64,000 nt of DNA, from NCBI GenBank assembly GCA_945925985.1, contig CAMELV010000018.1:1-64000 (forward strand), given 5' to 3'. A model generated the notes under the pieces. The model had not been told where the DNA came from and searched no databases. It was given only the letters and a program-made list of their open reading frames with translations. This document shows, one piece after another, positions 49,869 to 58,112 of this stretch. Position 1 is the first letter of the stretch, and each line of letters opens with the position of its first letter. Source of the DNA: Comamonas sp. lk. GTDB lineage: Bacteria > Pseudomonadota > Gammaproteobacteria > Burkholderiales > Burkholderiaceae_C. Both the position numbers and the translations under genes were made by a program.

Positions 49869-51299
49869 TTAAGCGGCCACCGAGGACGCTGCCACCCGGG
49901 GCCGCAGGTAGACACCCTGCGCCAGGAGGGCGGCTTGCAGCGCATCCACACCCACAGCCCGAGGCTGAACCCCCTCGCTCACCGCCAACGCCGCCGCCAC
50001 ACCCGCAGCCTGGCCGGTGATCCAGCACTGTGGGATCTCGCGCATGAAGCCGTGCGAATTTTTGTCACAGGAGACGTGCTTGCCGCAGGCCAGCAGGCCG
50101 TCAAGTTGTTTGGGCACCAGGGCGCCATACGGAATGGAGATATTGGGGAACTTGGGCGAGACGGCCGGGGAAACCCCGATCTCATCCGCAAGCGCCACAC
50201 CGTTGGGCCAATCAGACCGCAACACCGCCCCCGTGCCCTGCAGGCGCCGAGTGTGCCGCACGCCCACTTGTGGCGCGCTGAGCATCATGTACGCGTTGGC
50301 AAACCCCGGCGCATGGGCCCGATAAAACGCCAAATGCGCGTCCATGGCGCGATGGGAGCGGACTTCAACCGCGGTCAAGTCGTCGACATTCAGTCCGTCA
50401 TAACCCGACTGGCGCGGCCCCATGAAAAGGGCAACGTCATTGCGCCAGGACACAAACGGCCGCTCGAACAGCCCGCAGGTCGTGCGGCCCAGCGCCATGA
50501 AATCTGAAAACTGCTGGGGCGAGCCGGCTTTGAACGCCAGCCAGGCGTTCATGTCCACCCCCGCAAACAGCCAGGCGGTGTTCATGCAGTGGTGCACGTC
50601 ACCCTGCTCGATGTCGTTTTCAAACTGGGCGCCGGCGCGTGCGAACATGTCGCCGTCACCCGTGGCGTCGATCACCACCTTGGCCATGACGGCCATGCGC
50701 CCCTCCTTGCTCTCAAAAACCGCGCCTTTGACGACGCCGTCTTCGACGATGGGCAGTGAGGTCCAGCTGTGGTAAACCAGCTTGACACCCTGCTCGATCA
50801 CCATTTCTTGCGAGAGCAATTTGAGCCGCTCGGGGTCGATGGTGGGCGACCAAGTCACGACACCGTGGTAGGCCGCGGTCCGGTGCGACCAGTGGGCCGC
50901 GCGCTGTTCATCGGTCGAGCCCCATTCGGCTGGGGCCGGGCCGGCGATGGCGTCGTCGGGCAGGCGATCCATCAGTTCTTTGGCAATGCCTTGGATCACC
51001 AACTCACCCTGCCAATCGGTCATGCGATCAATCCAGATCACCAGCCCGCCGGTGGAGAGTCCGCCCAAATGGTTGTAGCGCTCCAGCAATGCCACGCTGG
51101 CTCCCTTCCTGGCTGCGGCAATGGCGGCGGCGGTACCGGAAGGGCCGCCGCCCACCACCAGCACATCGCAGCGGTGATAAACCGGAATTTCTCTGCCGGC
51201 CTCCCACCAGGTGCCCCAGTCTTGGCGCGTGGGGCGTGCTTCGCTTTCAAAAATGTCGGACGTCAGGATGCGCTCGTCGGAGCGAAGAATTGTTTTCAT
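49869..51299 (-). CDS. FAD-dependent oxidoreductase (FAD_oxidored family)
   Basis: 476 aa from ATG 51299; an ATG at 51356 would put the palindrome inside the gene and add 19 residues. Dinucleotide-binding loop VLVVGGGPSGTAAAIAAARKG, then LLERYNHLGGLSTGG, and DATGDGDMFARAGA. It resembles the fumarate-reductase-like FAD_oxidored group of unknown substrate. It is first gene of the operon. Confidence 0.82.
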   Translation of the reverse strand: MKTILRSDERILTSDIFESEARPTRQDWGTWWEAGREIPVYHRCDVLVVGGGPSGTAAAIAAARKGASVALLERYNHLGGLSTGGLVIWIDRMTDWQGELVIQGIAKELMDRLPDDAIAGPAPAEWGSTDEQRAAHWSHRTAAYHGVVTWSPTIDPERLKLLSQEMVIEQGVKLVYHSWTSLPIVEDGVVKGAVFESKEGRMAVMAKVVIDATGDGDMFARAGAQFENDIEQGDVHHCMNTAWLFAGVDMNAWLAFKAGSPQQFSDFMALGRTTCGLFERPFVSWRNDVALFMGPRQSGYDGLNVDDLTAVEVRSHRAMDAHLAFYRAHAPGFANAYMMLSAPQVGVRHTRRLQGTGAVLRSDWPNGVALADEIGVSPAVSPKFPNISIPYGALVPKQLDGLLACGKHVSCDKNSHGFMREIPQCWITGQAAGVAAALAVSEGVQPRAVGVDALQAALLAQGVYLRPRVAASSVAA

Positions 51300-51326
51300 G
51301 GCATTTGGCACAAGGTCGACATCGGT

Positions 51327-51369
51327 CAAATTCAATATTTTGGACAGTTTGTCCAAAATATTGAATTTG
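51327..51369. promoter_or_regulatory. Perfect 20-bp-arm palindrome, candidate operator
   Basis: Left arm CAAATTCAATATTTTGGACA (51327-51346) and its exact reverse complement at 51350-51369 flank a 3-base centre GTT. The inner core is TTTTGGACA-N3-TGTCCAAAA. It lies 28 bases upstream of the FAD oxidoreductase start and 92 upstream of the divergent DUF3237 gene. AT content is far above the surroundings. It could be an operator for the IclR protein. A hairpin is possible, but there is no U-tract on either side. Confidence 0.75.
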
Positions 51370-51460
51370 GTGCATAGGGCATACCCTAGCTAGGCAAAAT
51401 AAAGCCTGTTTGGTCGATTCGAACCAGGGCCGGGCCTATCCCGGTCCGTATCGAATTACC

Positions 51461-51964
51461 ATGGGGTGCTACTCACTGCCCGTATTGATGATGCAAGCCT
51501 CCGGACCCGATACCCCCCAACTCAACTTCTTTGCCGATATGTCGGCACTGGTCGGCCAGCCGCTAGAGGTCGGCCAAACACCCCGCGGTCGCCGCCGCGT
51601 CGTACCGATCACCGGCGGTGAAGTCAAAGGCAAGGGCTGGGTGGCGCGCATCCTCCCGGGCGGCGCAGATTTTCAGCTGATTGCGGGCGACAGCCTGGCG
51701 CTGCTTGAGGCGCACTATGTGCTGGAAACCGACGGCGGCGACCTCATTTACGTGCATAACCGGGCGATTCGCCATGCGTCGCCAGAGGTCACCGCCAAGC
51801 TCCTGAGCGGCAAGCCGGTAGATCCCGCGCTGGTCTACTTCAGGTGCACACCCACGTTCGAGACCGGGTCCAGCAGCCTGGGCTGGATCAATCACCGGCT
51901 GTTTGTCGGCAGCGGTGTTCGCGAACCCGAGCGCGTGGTGATTCGCTTCTTTGAGCTGGCATAG
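51461..51964 (+). CDS. DUF3237 domain protein
   Basis: 167 aa from ATG 51461 (MGCYSLPVLMM); a frame open from 51410 is less likely. DUF3237 phrases are QTPRGRRRVVPITGG, ILPGGADFQLI and the end FVGSGVREPERVVIRFFEL. It forms a beta-barrel-like fold with no proven activity, often seen near catabolic genes. It is divergent from the FAD oxidoreductase operon and shares the palindrome region. Confidence 0.78.
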   Translation: MGCYSLPVLMMQASGPDTPQLNFFADMSALVGQPLEVGQTPRGRRRVVPITGGEVKGKGWVARILPGGADFQLIAGDSLALLEAHYVLETDGGDLIYVHNRAIRHASPEVTAKLLSGKPVDPALVYFRCTPTFETGSSSLGWINHRLFVGSGVREPERVVIRFFELA

Positions 51965-52003
51965 GCTGGATGGGCACGATAAACTGAGGGAATATGGAGT
52001 GCT

Positions 52004-52303
52004 ATGCGTCTGACCCCATCTCAAATTGAGGTGATTCGTGAGGGTGCTGCCCAACTCGCGGGCAGTGCGGCCCGGGTGTGGCTGTTTGGCTCACGTATCC
52101 GGGACGATTCGCGCGGCGGCGATGTGGACTTGCTGCTGGAGTGCGATCAGGTGGTGGATGAGCCGGCGCAGTTGTCCGCCCGACTGGCTGCTCGGGTATC
52201 GCGTGCGATGCACGGCCGAAAGGTCGACGTCCTGATCAAGGCGCCGAACCTCATGGTCTTGCCCATCCATGCCCTTGCTCTACAAGAAGGCGTTCGCCTA
52301 TGA
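52004..52303 (+). CDS. MNT-type nucleotidyltransferase (antitoxin-like)
   Basis: 99 aa. The minimal nucleotidyltransferase motif is complete: GSRIRDD followed by GGDVDLLLE (GSxR...DxD), with a third acidic residue in VDVLIK. In MntA/HepT systems this protein AMPylates a tyrosine of the HEPN partner and neutralises it. It overlaps the next gene by four bases, as such pairs usually do. Confidence 0.82.
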   Translation: MRLTPSQIEVIREGAAQLAGSAARVWLFGSRIRDDSRGGDVDLLLECDQVVDEPAQLSARLAARVSRAMHGRKVDVLIKAPNLMVLPIHALALQEGVRL

Positions 52304-52779
52304 AAATCACGCCGGCACAAGCCGCGCGCCTCGAATTCCTGGCGCGCGTCACAGACAAGGAGTGGCGCCACTTGCTGTACACGGACAGCCGCCTTTTCGG
52401 CGATCTGTTTACCGTTCAGACGGCTGAAAAAATTCAATCCGATCCCGTTTTGGCCGAACGGCTGGACGCTTTTGTCTCGCGCTTTGGTAGGTTGCAGGAT
52501 ACCGTGGGCGACAAGCTCCTGCCCGCCTTGCTATCCGCTCTGGCCGAGCCTGTCGGTCCCGCCATTGACAACCTGGATAAGGCAGAAAAATTGGGCCTGC
52601 TGGAATCTGTGGACCTGTGGATGGAAATGCGGCGACTCAGGAACCAGATGGTGCTCGAATACATCGAAGACTTGGCCGTTTTGACCAGTGCGCTGCGCAC
52701 GGGGCATGGCTTTGTTCCCATGCTTGTGAAAACTGCTCGGCACTGCGTTGCTGAGGCCCGGCGCTTGCTGTCGGCCTGA
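52300..52779 (+). CDS. HEPN-like partner with altered RNase motif
   Basis: 159 aa, mostly helical, as expected for the HEPN partner of an MNT antitoxin. The catalytic motif R-x4-H-x-Y would be R114 to Y121, but the sequence is RNQMVLEY, so the His position holds Leu (CTC at 52654-52656). The Tyr that MntA would modify is kept. It is probably a degenerate toxin or a HEPN protein without RNase activity. Confidence 0.7.
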   Translation: MKITPAQAARLEFLARVTDKEWRHLLYTDSRLFGDLFTVQTAEKIQSDPVLAERLDAFVSRFGRLQDTVGDKLLPALLSALAEPVGPAIDNLDKAEKLGLLESVDLWMEMRRLRNQMVLEYIEDLAVLTSALRTGHGFVPMLVKTARHCVAEARRLLSA

Positions 52780-52903
52780 CTAGGCGCGAGTCAAAGAATT
52801 CCTGCAAAAGTCCGATCACAGCAAGGATTTCGATGAACCGGAGGAGCGCATCACAAAAGGTGTTGCACCGAGTCGGTTGTATCAACTATCAAGGAGATCT
52901 CCA

Positions 52904-53749
52904 ATGACGGTCAAAGACCCAGCCCCTTATGCCTTGGACAGCAGCATGCCAACCTGGTTCATCCCACACGGCGGCGGCCCCTGTTTTTTCATGGACTGGA
53001 ATCCACCCCATGCCTGGGACCGCGTGGCCGAGTTCCTGAAGGGCCTGGCGGCCACCTTGCCGGCGCGGCCAAGCGCCATCGTGGTGGTGTCTGCGCATTG
53101 GCTGGAGGGCGCATTCAGCGTCAGCAGCGGCGCCCGGCCTGATTTGATTTTTGACTACCACGGCTTCCCGCCGCACACCTATGCCTTGCAATACCCAGCG
53201 CCGGGTGAGCCTGCGCTGGCGGCGCGCATTACCGCACTGTTGCAGGCCGCCGGCTTGCCGGCGCAGCAAGATGCCAGCCGTGGCTTTGACCACGGTGTGT
53301 TTATCCCGATGCTGCTGATGTTCCCGGGCGCCGACATCCCGGTGGTGCAGTTGTCTCTCAGCAGTACGTTGGACCCGGCGCTGCATCTGGCCGCCGGCCG
53401 GGCGCTGCAGGCCCTGCGTCAGGAGGGGGTGCTGATCATCGGCAGCGGCATGAGTTACCACAATATGCGCGGCTACGGCGACCCACGCTCCGGGCCAATA
53501 TCAGACGAATTTGACGCCTGGCTCACGGGCGCAGTGCAAGCGGCACCTGCACAGCGCCAGCAAAGCCTGATCGACTGGGCCCAGGCGCCGTCAGCCCGTC
53601 TGTCGCACCCGCCCCGCGCCGAGGAGCACCTGCTGCCGCTGATGGTGGTGGCAGGTGCTGCCGGTCAGGACCTTGGTCAGAAGGTGTTTGCCGACCGGGT
53701 TATGGAAACCACGCTCTCGGCCTTTCGGTTTGGCCGGCATGCAGACTAG
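52904..53749 (+). CDS. DODA-type extradiol dioxygenase (LigB superfamily)
   Basis: 281 aa from ATG 52904, preceded by AAGGAGAT. It shows FIPHGGGP and SAHWLEG with metal-ligand His residues, FDHGVFIPMLLMFP, and GSGMSYHNMRG. It belongs to the YgiD/4,5-DOPA dioxygenase group. It may open a catechol ring, but the native substrate is unknown. It is unlike the ligAB pair 12 kb upstream and stands alone. It converges on the TRAP permease genes. Confidence 0.85.
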   Translation: MTVKDPAPYALDSSMPTWFIPHGGGPCFFMDWNPPHAWDRVAEFLKGLAATLPARPSAIVVVSAHWLEGAFSVSSGARPDLIFDYHGFPPHTYALQYPAPGEPALAARITALLQAAGLPAQQDASRGFDHGVFIPMLLMFPGADIPVVQLSLSSTLDPALHLAAGRALQALRQEGVLIIGSGMSYHNMRGYGDPRSGPISDEFDAWLTGAVQAAPAQRQQSLIDWAQAPSARLSHPPRAEEHLLPLMVVAGAAGQDLGQKVFADRVMETTLSAFRFGRHAD

Positions 53750-53785
53750 ACTTCTTCACCGACCACGGTGGGCGGGGCCCTTCTC

Positions 53786-55540
53786 TTATTTTTTCTCCTT
53801 GGCCATCGATTCCTCCATGGCCTTCATCGGATCCTCATCCGCCGTCTTCTGATCACCCTCGGCAGCTGAAGCGCCACCTTCAGGGACCGGAGCAACGGGC
53901 TCGGCCTGCACCTCGAGCACCACTTTGTCGAGGTCGATCTTCTCGGCCTTGTCAAGGCCACTGGAGACGATGCCTGGGAAGGCGATGATCAATCCCACCA
54001 TGATGATCTGGATGATGACGAAGGGCACGGCGCCCCAATAAATCTGCATGGTGGTCACTGGCGCGATCAGTTTTTTGGTGACCTTGTCGGTGTACTCTTT
54101 GCCCGGCGCCACGCTGCGCAGGTAAAACAGCGCAAAGCCAAATGGCGGGTGCATGAACGAGGTTTGCATGTTCACGGCCAACAGCACACCGAACCAGATC
54201 AGGTCGATGCCCATCTTTTCCGCCACCGGCCCGAGCAGGGGTACGACGATGAAAGCCAGTTCAAAGAAGTCCAAAAAGAACGCCAGCAGGAAGACCAGGG
54301 TGTTGACCACAATCAAGAAGCCCAACTGACCGCCCGGGACTCCGCTCAGCAGATGCTCGACCCATTTTCCGCCGTCAACCCCCTGGAACACCAGGCTGAA
54401 CACCGTCGAGCCCACCAGGATGAAAACCACGAAGCTGGACAGCTTGGTGGTGGTGTTCAGCGCTTGCTTAAGCAGCGACATGTTAAGGCGGCCCCTGGCC
54501 AGTGCCATGATGAGGGCCCCCAAGGCGCCCATGGCGCCGCCCTCGGTGGGGGTGGCAATGCCCAGAAAAATGGTGCCCAGCACCAGGAAAATCAGCAGCA
54601 GGGGCGGAATCAGCACAAAAGTGACCCGCTCGGCCATGCGCGACAGCAGGCCCAACCGAGTCGCCTTGTTGATCGAGGCCAGCACAAAGGCGAGCAGCAC
54701 GCCGGCACACATCGACACCACGATGGTTTCATCTGTGGCCACTGAGGTGACTAGTTCGCCCTTGGCCCAGCTGAGGAATTGGGCGTAGTGCTCACCAAAG
54801 TAAACGGCGGCCCCGGTGGACAAGATGGTCAGGAACAGCAGGGATCGAAGCCCGCTTTGGCCATTGTCTTCGCGGATGGTGCGGGCCTCAGGCGGCAGTG
54901 CCGGCACCCAATTCGGGCGGATGAAGGTCAGCAAGACGATGTAGCACACGTACAGGCCGGCCAACATGAAGCCGGGGATGAAGGCGCCTTTGTACATTTC
55001 ACCCACGCTGCGGCCAAGCTGGTCGGCCAAGATGATGAGCACCAGCGATGGCGGAATGATCTGCGCTAATGTTCCGGAGGCTGCAATCACGCCAGACGCC
55101 ACCCGCCGGTCATAGCCGTAGCGCAGCATGATGGGCAATGAAATCAGGCCCATGGAGATGACTGACGCCGCCACCACCCCGGTGGTTGCCGCTAGCAAGG
55201 CGCCGACAAAAATCACGGCAAAGGCCAAGCCGCCGCGCAGCGGGCCAAACAGCTGACCAATCGTATCGAGCAGGTCCTCGGCCATGCCGCTGCGCTCCAG
55301 GATCAGCCCCATCAGCGTAAAGAAGGGGATGGCCAACAGGGTGTCGTTTTGCATGATGCCGAAGACGCGCAGCGGCAAGGCCTGTAGCAAAGACTCGGGC
55401 AGGATGCCGAGTTCAACGCCGACAAAGCCGAAAAACAGGCCGCAGGCACCCAGGCTGAAGGCGACGGGGAAGCCCATGAGCAGGAAGACGATCAGTCCCG
55501 CAAACATGATGGGCGCGATGTTGTGTGTCAGAAATTCCAT
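53786..55540 (-). CDS. TRAP transporter large permease (DctM-type) with long C-terminal tail
   Basis: 584 aa, against ~430 for a usual DctM. The membrane part has many hydrophobic helices with LMGFPVAFSLGACGL and ATPTEGGAMGALGA typical of DctM. The last ~70 residues are polar and acidic (APVPEGGASAAEG, then a Lys/Glu-rich end) and probably cytoplasmic. No dctP receptor gene lies next to this pair. It is 14 bases downstream of its small permease. Confidence 0.85.
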   Translation of the reverse strand: MEFLTHNIAPIMFAGLIVFLLMGFPVAFSLGACGLFFGFVGVELGILPESLLQALPLRVFGIMQNDTLLAIPFFTLMGLILERSGMAEDLLDTIGQLFGPLRGGLAFAVIFVGALLAATTGVVAASVISMGLISLPIMLRYGYDRRVASGVIAASGTLAQIIPPSLVLIILADQLGRSVGEMYKGAFIPGFMLAGLYVCYIVLLTFIRPNWVPALPPEARTIREDNGQSGLRSLLFLTILSTGAAVYFGEHYAQFLSWAKGELVTSVATDETIVVSMCAGVLLAFVLASINKATRLGLLSRMAERVTFVLIPPLLLIFLVLGTIFLGIATPTEGGAMGALGALIMALARGRLNMSLLKQALNTTTKLSSFVVFILVGSTVFSLVFQGVDGGKWVEHLLSGVPGGQLGFLIVVNTLVFLLAFFLDFFELAFIVVPLLGPVAEKMGIDLIWFGVLLAVNMQTSFMHPPFGFALFYLRSVAPGKEYTDKVTKKLIAPVTTMQIYWGAVPFVIIQIIMVGLIIAFPGIVSSGLDKAEKIDLDKVVLEVQAEPVAPVPEGGASAAEGDQKTADEDPMKAMEESMAKEKK

Positions 55541-55554
55541 GGTGGTCTCCTGGA

Positions 55555-56163
55555 TCAGGCTGCGCTGGCTTTGGCGGCTTTTTCTTCAGCCAGTCTTTGA
55601 ATCGCTTCGGCGAGCTCTTCCTCGGCGGTTTTCTCTGCCTTCTTGTTGGTCGGGTCGTCGATCAGGCCCATCAGGAAGGCCACGCGCTTGACCAGTTCCG
55701 ACAGGCCCTGCAGCATCAGCAGGCCAAAACCCAGCGGCATCATCAAATAGACGGGCCAGCGCAAGAGGCCGCCGGCGTTGGACGACATCTCACCCGAGTA
55801 AAACGCCTTGAGAAAAAATGGCGTGCCAAACCAAAGAATGGCCAGGCAAAACGGCATTAGGAACAAGGTGAAGCCAATGACATCAATCCAGATCTGGGCG
55901 CGCTTGCTCAGGCGGCTGGAGATGACATCAATCTTGACGTGTTCGCCGTTGAGCAGCGTATAGCCGGCAGCCAGCAAAAACGAGGCAGCAAACAGGTACC
56001 ACTGCACTTCGAGGTAGGCGTTCGAGCTCATGTTGAAGGCCTTGCGCACGACAGCGTTGACAGCGCTGATAACGGTCGAGGCCAGGATTAACCAGATGAC
56101 ATACCGGCCGATCAGGCTGTTCAGCCAGTCCACGGCCCGGGATAACTTGAGAAGCGTTTGCAT
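55555..56163 (-). CDS. TRAP transporter small permease (DctQ-type)
   Basis: 202 aa. Four hydrophobic helices, with VIWLILASTVISAVNAVVR and WYLFAASFLLAAGY, and a Lys/Ala/Glu-rich C-terminal tail. It pairs with the large permease just downstream. Its start lies 18 bases from a perfect CGGTCTAGACCG palindrome. Confidence 0.83.
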   Translation of the reverse strand: MQTLLKLSRAVDWLNSLIGRYVIWLILASTVISAVNAVVRKAFNMSSNAYLEVQWYLFAASFLLAAGYTLLNGEHVKIDVISSRLSKRAQIWIDVIGFTLFLMPFCLAILWFGTPFFLKAFYSGEMSSNAGGLLRWPVYLMMPLGFGLLMLQGLSELVKRVAFLMGLIDDPTNKKAEKTAEEELAEAIQRLAEEKAAKASAA

Positions 56164-56180
56164 GATTTCTCCATCAAAAA

Positions 56181-56192
56181 CGGTCTAGACCG
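56181..56192. promoter_or_regulatory. Palindrome CGGTCTAGACCG upstream of dctQ, candidate TetR operator
   Basis: A perfect 12-base palindrome. A related site CGGTCTATAC lies at 56409-56418, just before the tetR start. Both sites sit in the divergent spacer between the TRAP permease pair and the TetR gene, so the regulator may control both sides. Confidence 0.45.
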
Positions 56193-56275
56193 GCGCGCAG
56201 GCACAGGTTCCACTATGTTAACCGGCCGCGATTTGTTCGCAAGGCGCGTTAACCCGACACGCTGGCCGTGGTCCA

Positions 56276-56400
56276 TGGATCCCCGCGTGCGCGAGGATGA
56301 CGGCAGTGGCGCTTGCGAGGATGACGGTGTGTGGATTCCCGCGTGCGCGAGGATGACGGTGTGTGGATCCTCGCGCGCGCGCGGATGACGGCAGGGGTGC
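56276..56400. repeat. Tandem ~32-bp repeats
   Basis: Units begin TGGAT at 56276, 56332 and 56364; the 56332-56363 unit is 32 bases and the next follows directly. Each carries CGCGTGCGCGAGGATGACGG or a close variant. A partial GCGAGGATGACGG at ~56315 sits inside the first interval. These resemble short intergenic repeats and encode nothing. They separate the dctQ and tetR genes. Confidence 0.7.
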
Positions 56401-56425
56401 TTGCTCATCGGTCTATACTTTGCAA

Positions 56426-57100
56426 ATGAACAGGTTAGTACATTCCGCCGACAACGAACCCACCAGCGCTGGCAAGCCCACCACGCGCACCAACGACCCG
56501 GCGCGGACCATGGCCGGCATTCTGGAAGTGGCCACGGCCGAGTTCGCCAGCAAGGGCCTGAGCGGCGCACGCATCGATGAGATTGCGGCTGCCACCCGCA
56601 CCAGCAAGCGCATGATTTATTACTACTTCGGCAGCAAGGAAGGCCTGTACCTGGCTGTGCTGGAAGAGGCCTACCGGCGCATGCGCAGCATCGAGGCCGA
56701 ACTGCAGCTGGGCGACCTGCCGCCCGAAGCCGCCCTGCGCCGTTTGGTTGAATTCACCTTTGACCATCACTTCCGCAACCAAGATTACATCCGGCTGGTC
56801 ATGTCTGAAAACATGCAGCGCGGCGAGTACCTGGCGCAAAGCAAGATCATCCAGGAACTCAATGTCACCGCCATCGACACGATCCGCCAGTTGTATGACC
56901 GCGGCGTGGCCGAGGGCCTGTTTCGCATCGGCCTGGACGCCATCGACATCCACGCTTCGATTTCAGCTCTGACGTTTTTCAACGTCTCCAACCAGCACAC
57001 CTTCGGCTTGATCTTCAAACACGACCCGGCCGCCGACGCCGCCCGAGCCCTGAGACGCAGCAACATCGTCGAGATGATCGTGCGGTTTGTCAAACGCTGA
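56426..57100 (+). CDS. TetR family regulator
   Basis: 224 aa from ATG 56426. The helix-turn-helix (about 30-75) contains LSGARIDEIAAATRTSKRMIYYYFGSKEG. The C-terminal part is the ligand-binding region of a TetR_C-type domain. It is divergent from the TRAP permease pair and 18 bases upstream of a PfkB kinase gene. It probably controls the transport and quinate-type genes around it. Confidence 0.85.
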   Translation: MNRLVHSADNEPTSAGKPTTRTNDPARTMAGILEVATAEFASKGLSGARIDEIAAATRTSKRMIYYYFGSKEGLYLAVLEEAYRRMRSIEAELQLGDLPPEAALRRLVEFTFDHHFRNQDYIRLVMSENMQRGEYLAQSKIIQELNVTAIDTIRQLYDRGVAEGLFRIGLDAIDIHASISALTFFNVSNQHTFGLIFKHDPAADAARALRRSNIVEMIVRFVKR

Positions 57101-57118
57101 AAGCCGGCCCCCCAAGCC

Positions 57119-58072
57119 ATGAAAAACAAGCACGTTATTTGCGTAGGCGCCGCCTGCTGGGACACGGTTTTTCAGGTGGAGCAGATTCCAGCTGCGGGTG
57201 TCAAAGCGCTGGCACGGCATGCGGTGCAGCGGGCTGCCGGCATGGCTGTCAATGCCGCCGTGGCCTTGTCCCGCTTGGGGATGAGCGTTCAGATGTGGAC
57301 ACGCATCGGGGACGACGAAACCGGCAGGCGGTTCATGCAAGAAATGCTGCGCGAAGGGATCAACACCGAAGGGGTGCGTGTGCTGGCGGGCGTGCAGACG
57401 TCGTTTTCCTCGATTCTGGTGGACCTGCAGGGTGAGCGCACTCTGGTGCCGTTTTTTGACGCCAAGATCCCCCCGGATGCGTCCTGGTTGCCGCTGGACA
57501 AAGTCGCTGATGCGGGCGCGGTGCTGGTGGACATGCGATGGCTTGAGGGCGCAGTCGCGGCGCTCAGGCAGGCGCGCCAGTGCGGCGTGCCTGGCATTCT
57601 GGACGCGGACACGGCGCCGGCGCAGGACCTGAACGACATGATTCCCCTGGCTTCGCATGTGCTGTTTTCTGAGTCGGCGCTGAACATCGTGCGGCCCGGT
57701 TTGGCACCCGAAGCGGCACTGCTTGACGTGGCCGCACACAATCCGGCAGATGTGGTGGGCGTCACGCTGGGCCCCCAAGGTGCCTTGCTGTGGACGCGGG
57801 CATCGGGCCACGTTCTGCATGTGTCGGCGCCCCGCATCCAAGCCGTGGACACCCTGGGTGCAGGCGATGTCTGGCACGGTACTTTCGCCTGGGGCCTGGT
57901 CAAGGGTTTGCCCATGCCCGACATTGTGCAGTGGGCCAACCTGGCAGCCGCCATGAAGTGCGAGGTCTTTGGCGGCGTCACGGGCACGCCGACCTGGGCA
58001 CAGTTGCAAGCGCGGGCTGCCAGCGAAATGGAAACTCTAAGGGTTTCCACTGATTTATTAAAAACTAACTAG
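57119..58072 (+). CDS. PfkB family sugar kinase
   Basis: 317 aa. The C-terminal signature DTLGAGDVWHGTFAWGL holds the catalytic Asp and anion hole, and the N-terminal GMAVNAAVALSRLG binds the sugar. The substrate is a sugar or sugar acid that the sequence does not name. It lies between a TetR gene and a TRAP operon; its link to aromatic precursors is not evident. Confidence 0.83.
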   Translation: MKNKHVICVGAACWDTVFQVEQIPAAGVKALARHAVQRAAGMAVNAAVALSRLGMSVQMWTRIGDDETGRRFMQEMLREGINTEGVRVLAGVQTSFSSILVDLQGERTLVPFFDAKIPPDASWLPLDKVADAGAVLVDMRWLEGAVAALRQARQCGVPGILDADTAPAQDLNDMIPLASHVLFSESALNIVRPGLAPEAALLDVAAHNPADVVGVTLGPQGALLWTRASGHVLHVSAPRIQAVDTLGAGDVWHGTFAWGLVKGLPMPDIVQWANLAAAMKCEVFGGVTGTPTWAQLQARAASEMETLRVSTDLLKTN

Positions 58073-58112
58073 TTTGTACATTACAGGCTGCATTCAACGT
58101 CAGGAAATCCCC

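Noticed and set aside
56276-56400. Possible CRISPR array
   Set aside because: The units are tandem or interrupted by related sequence, there are no unique spacers, and no cas gene is near.
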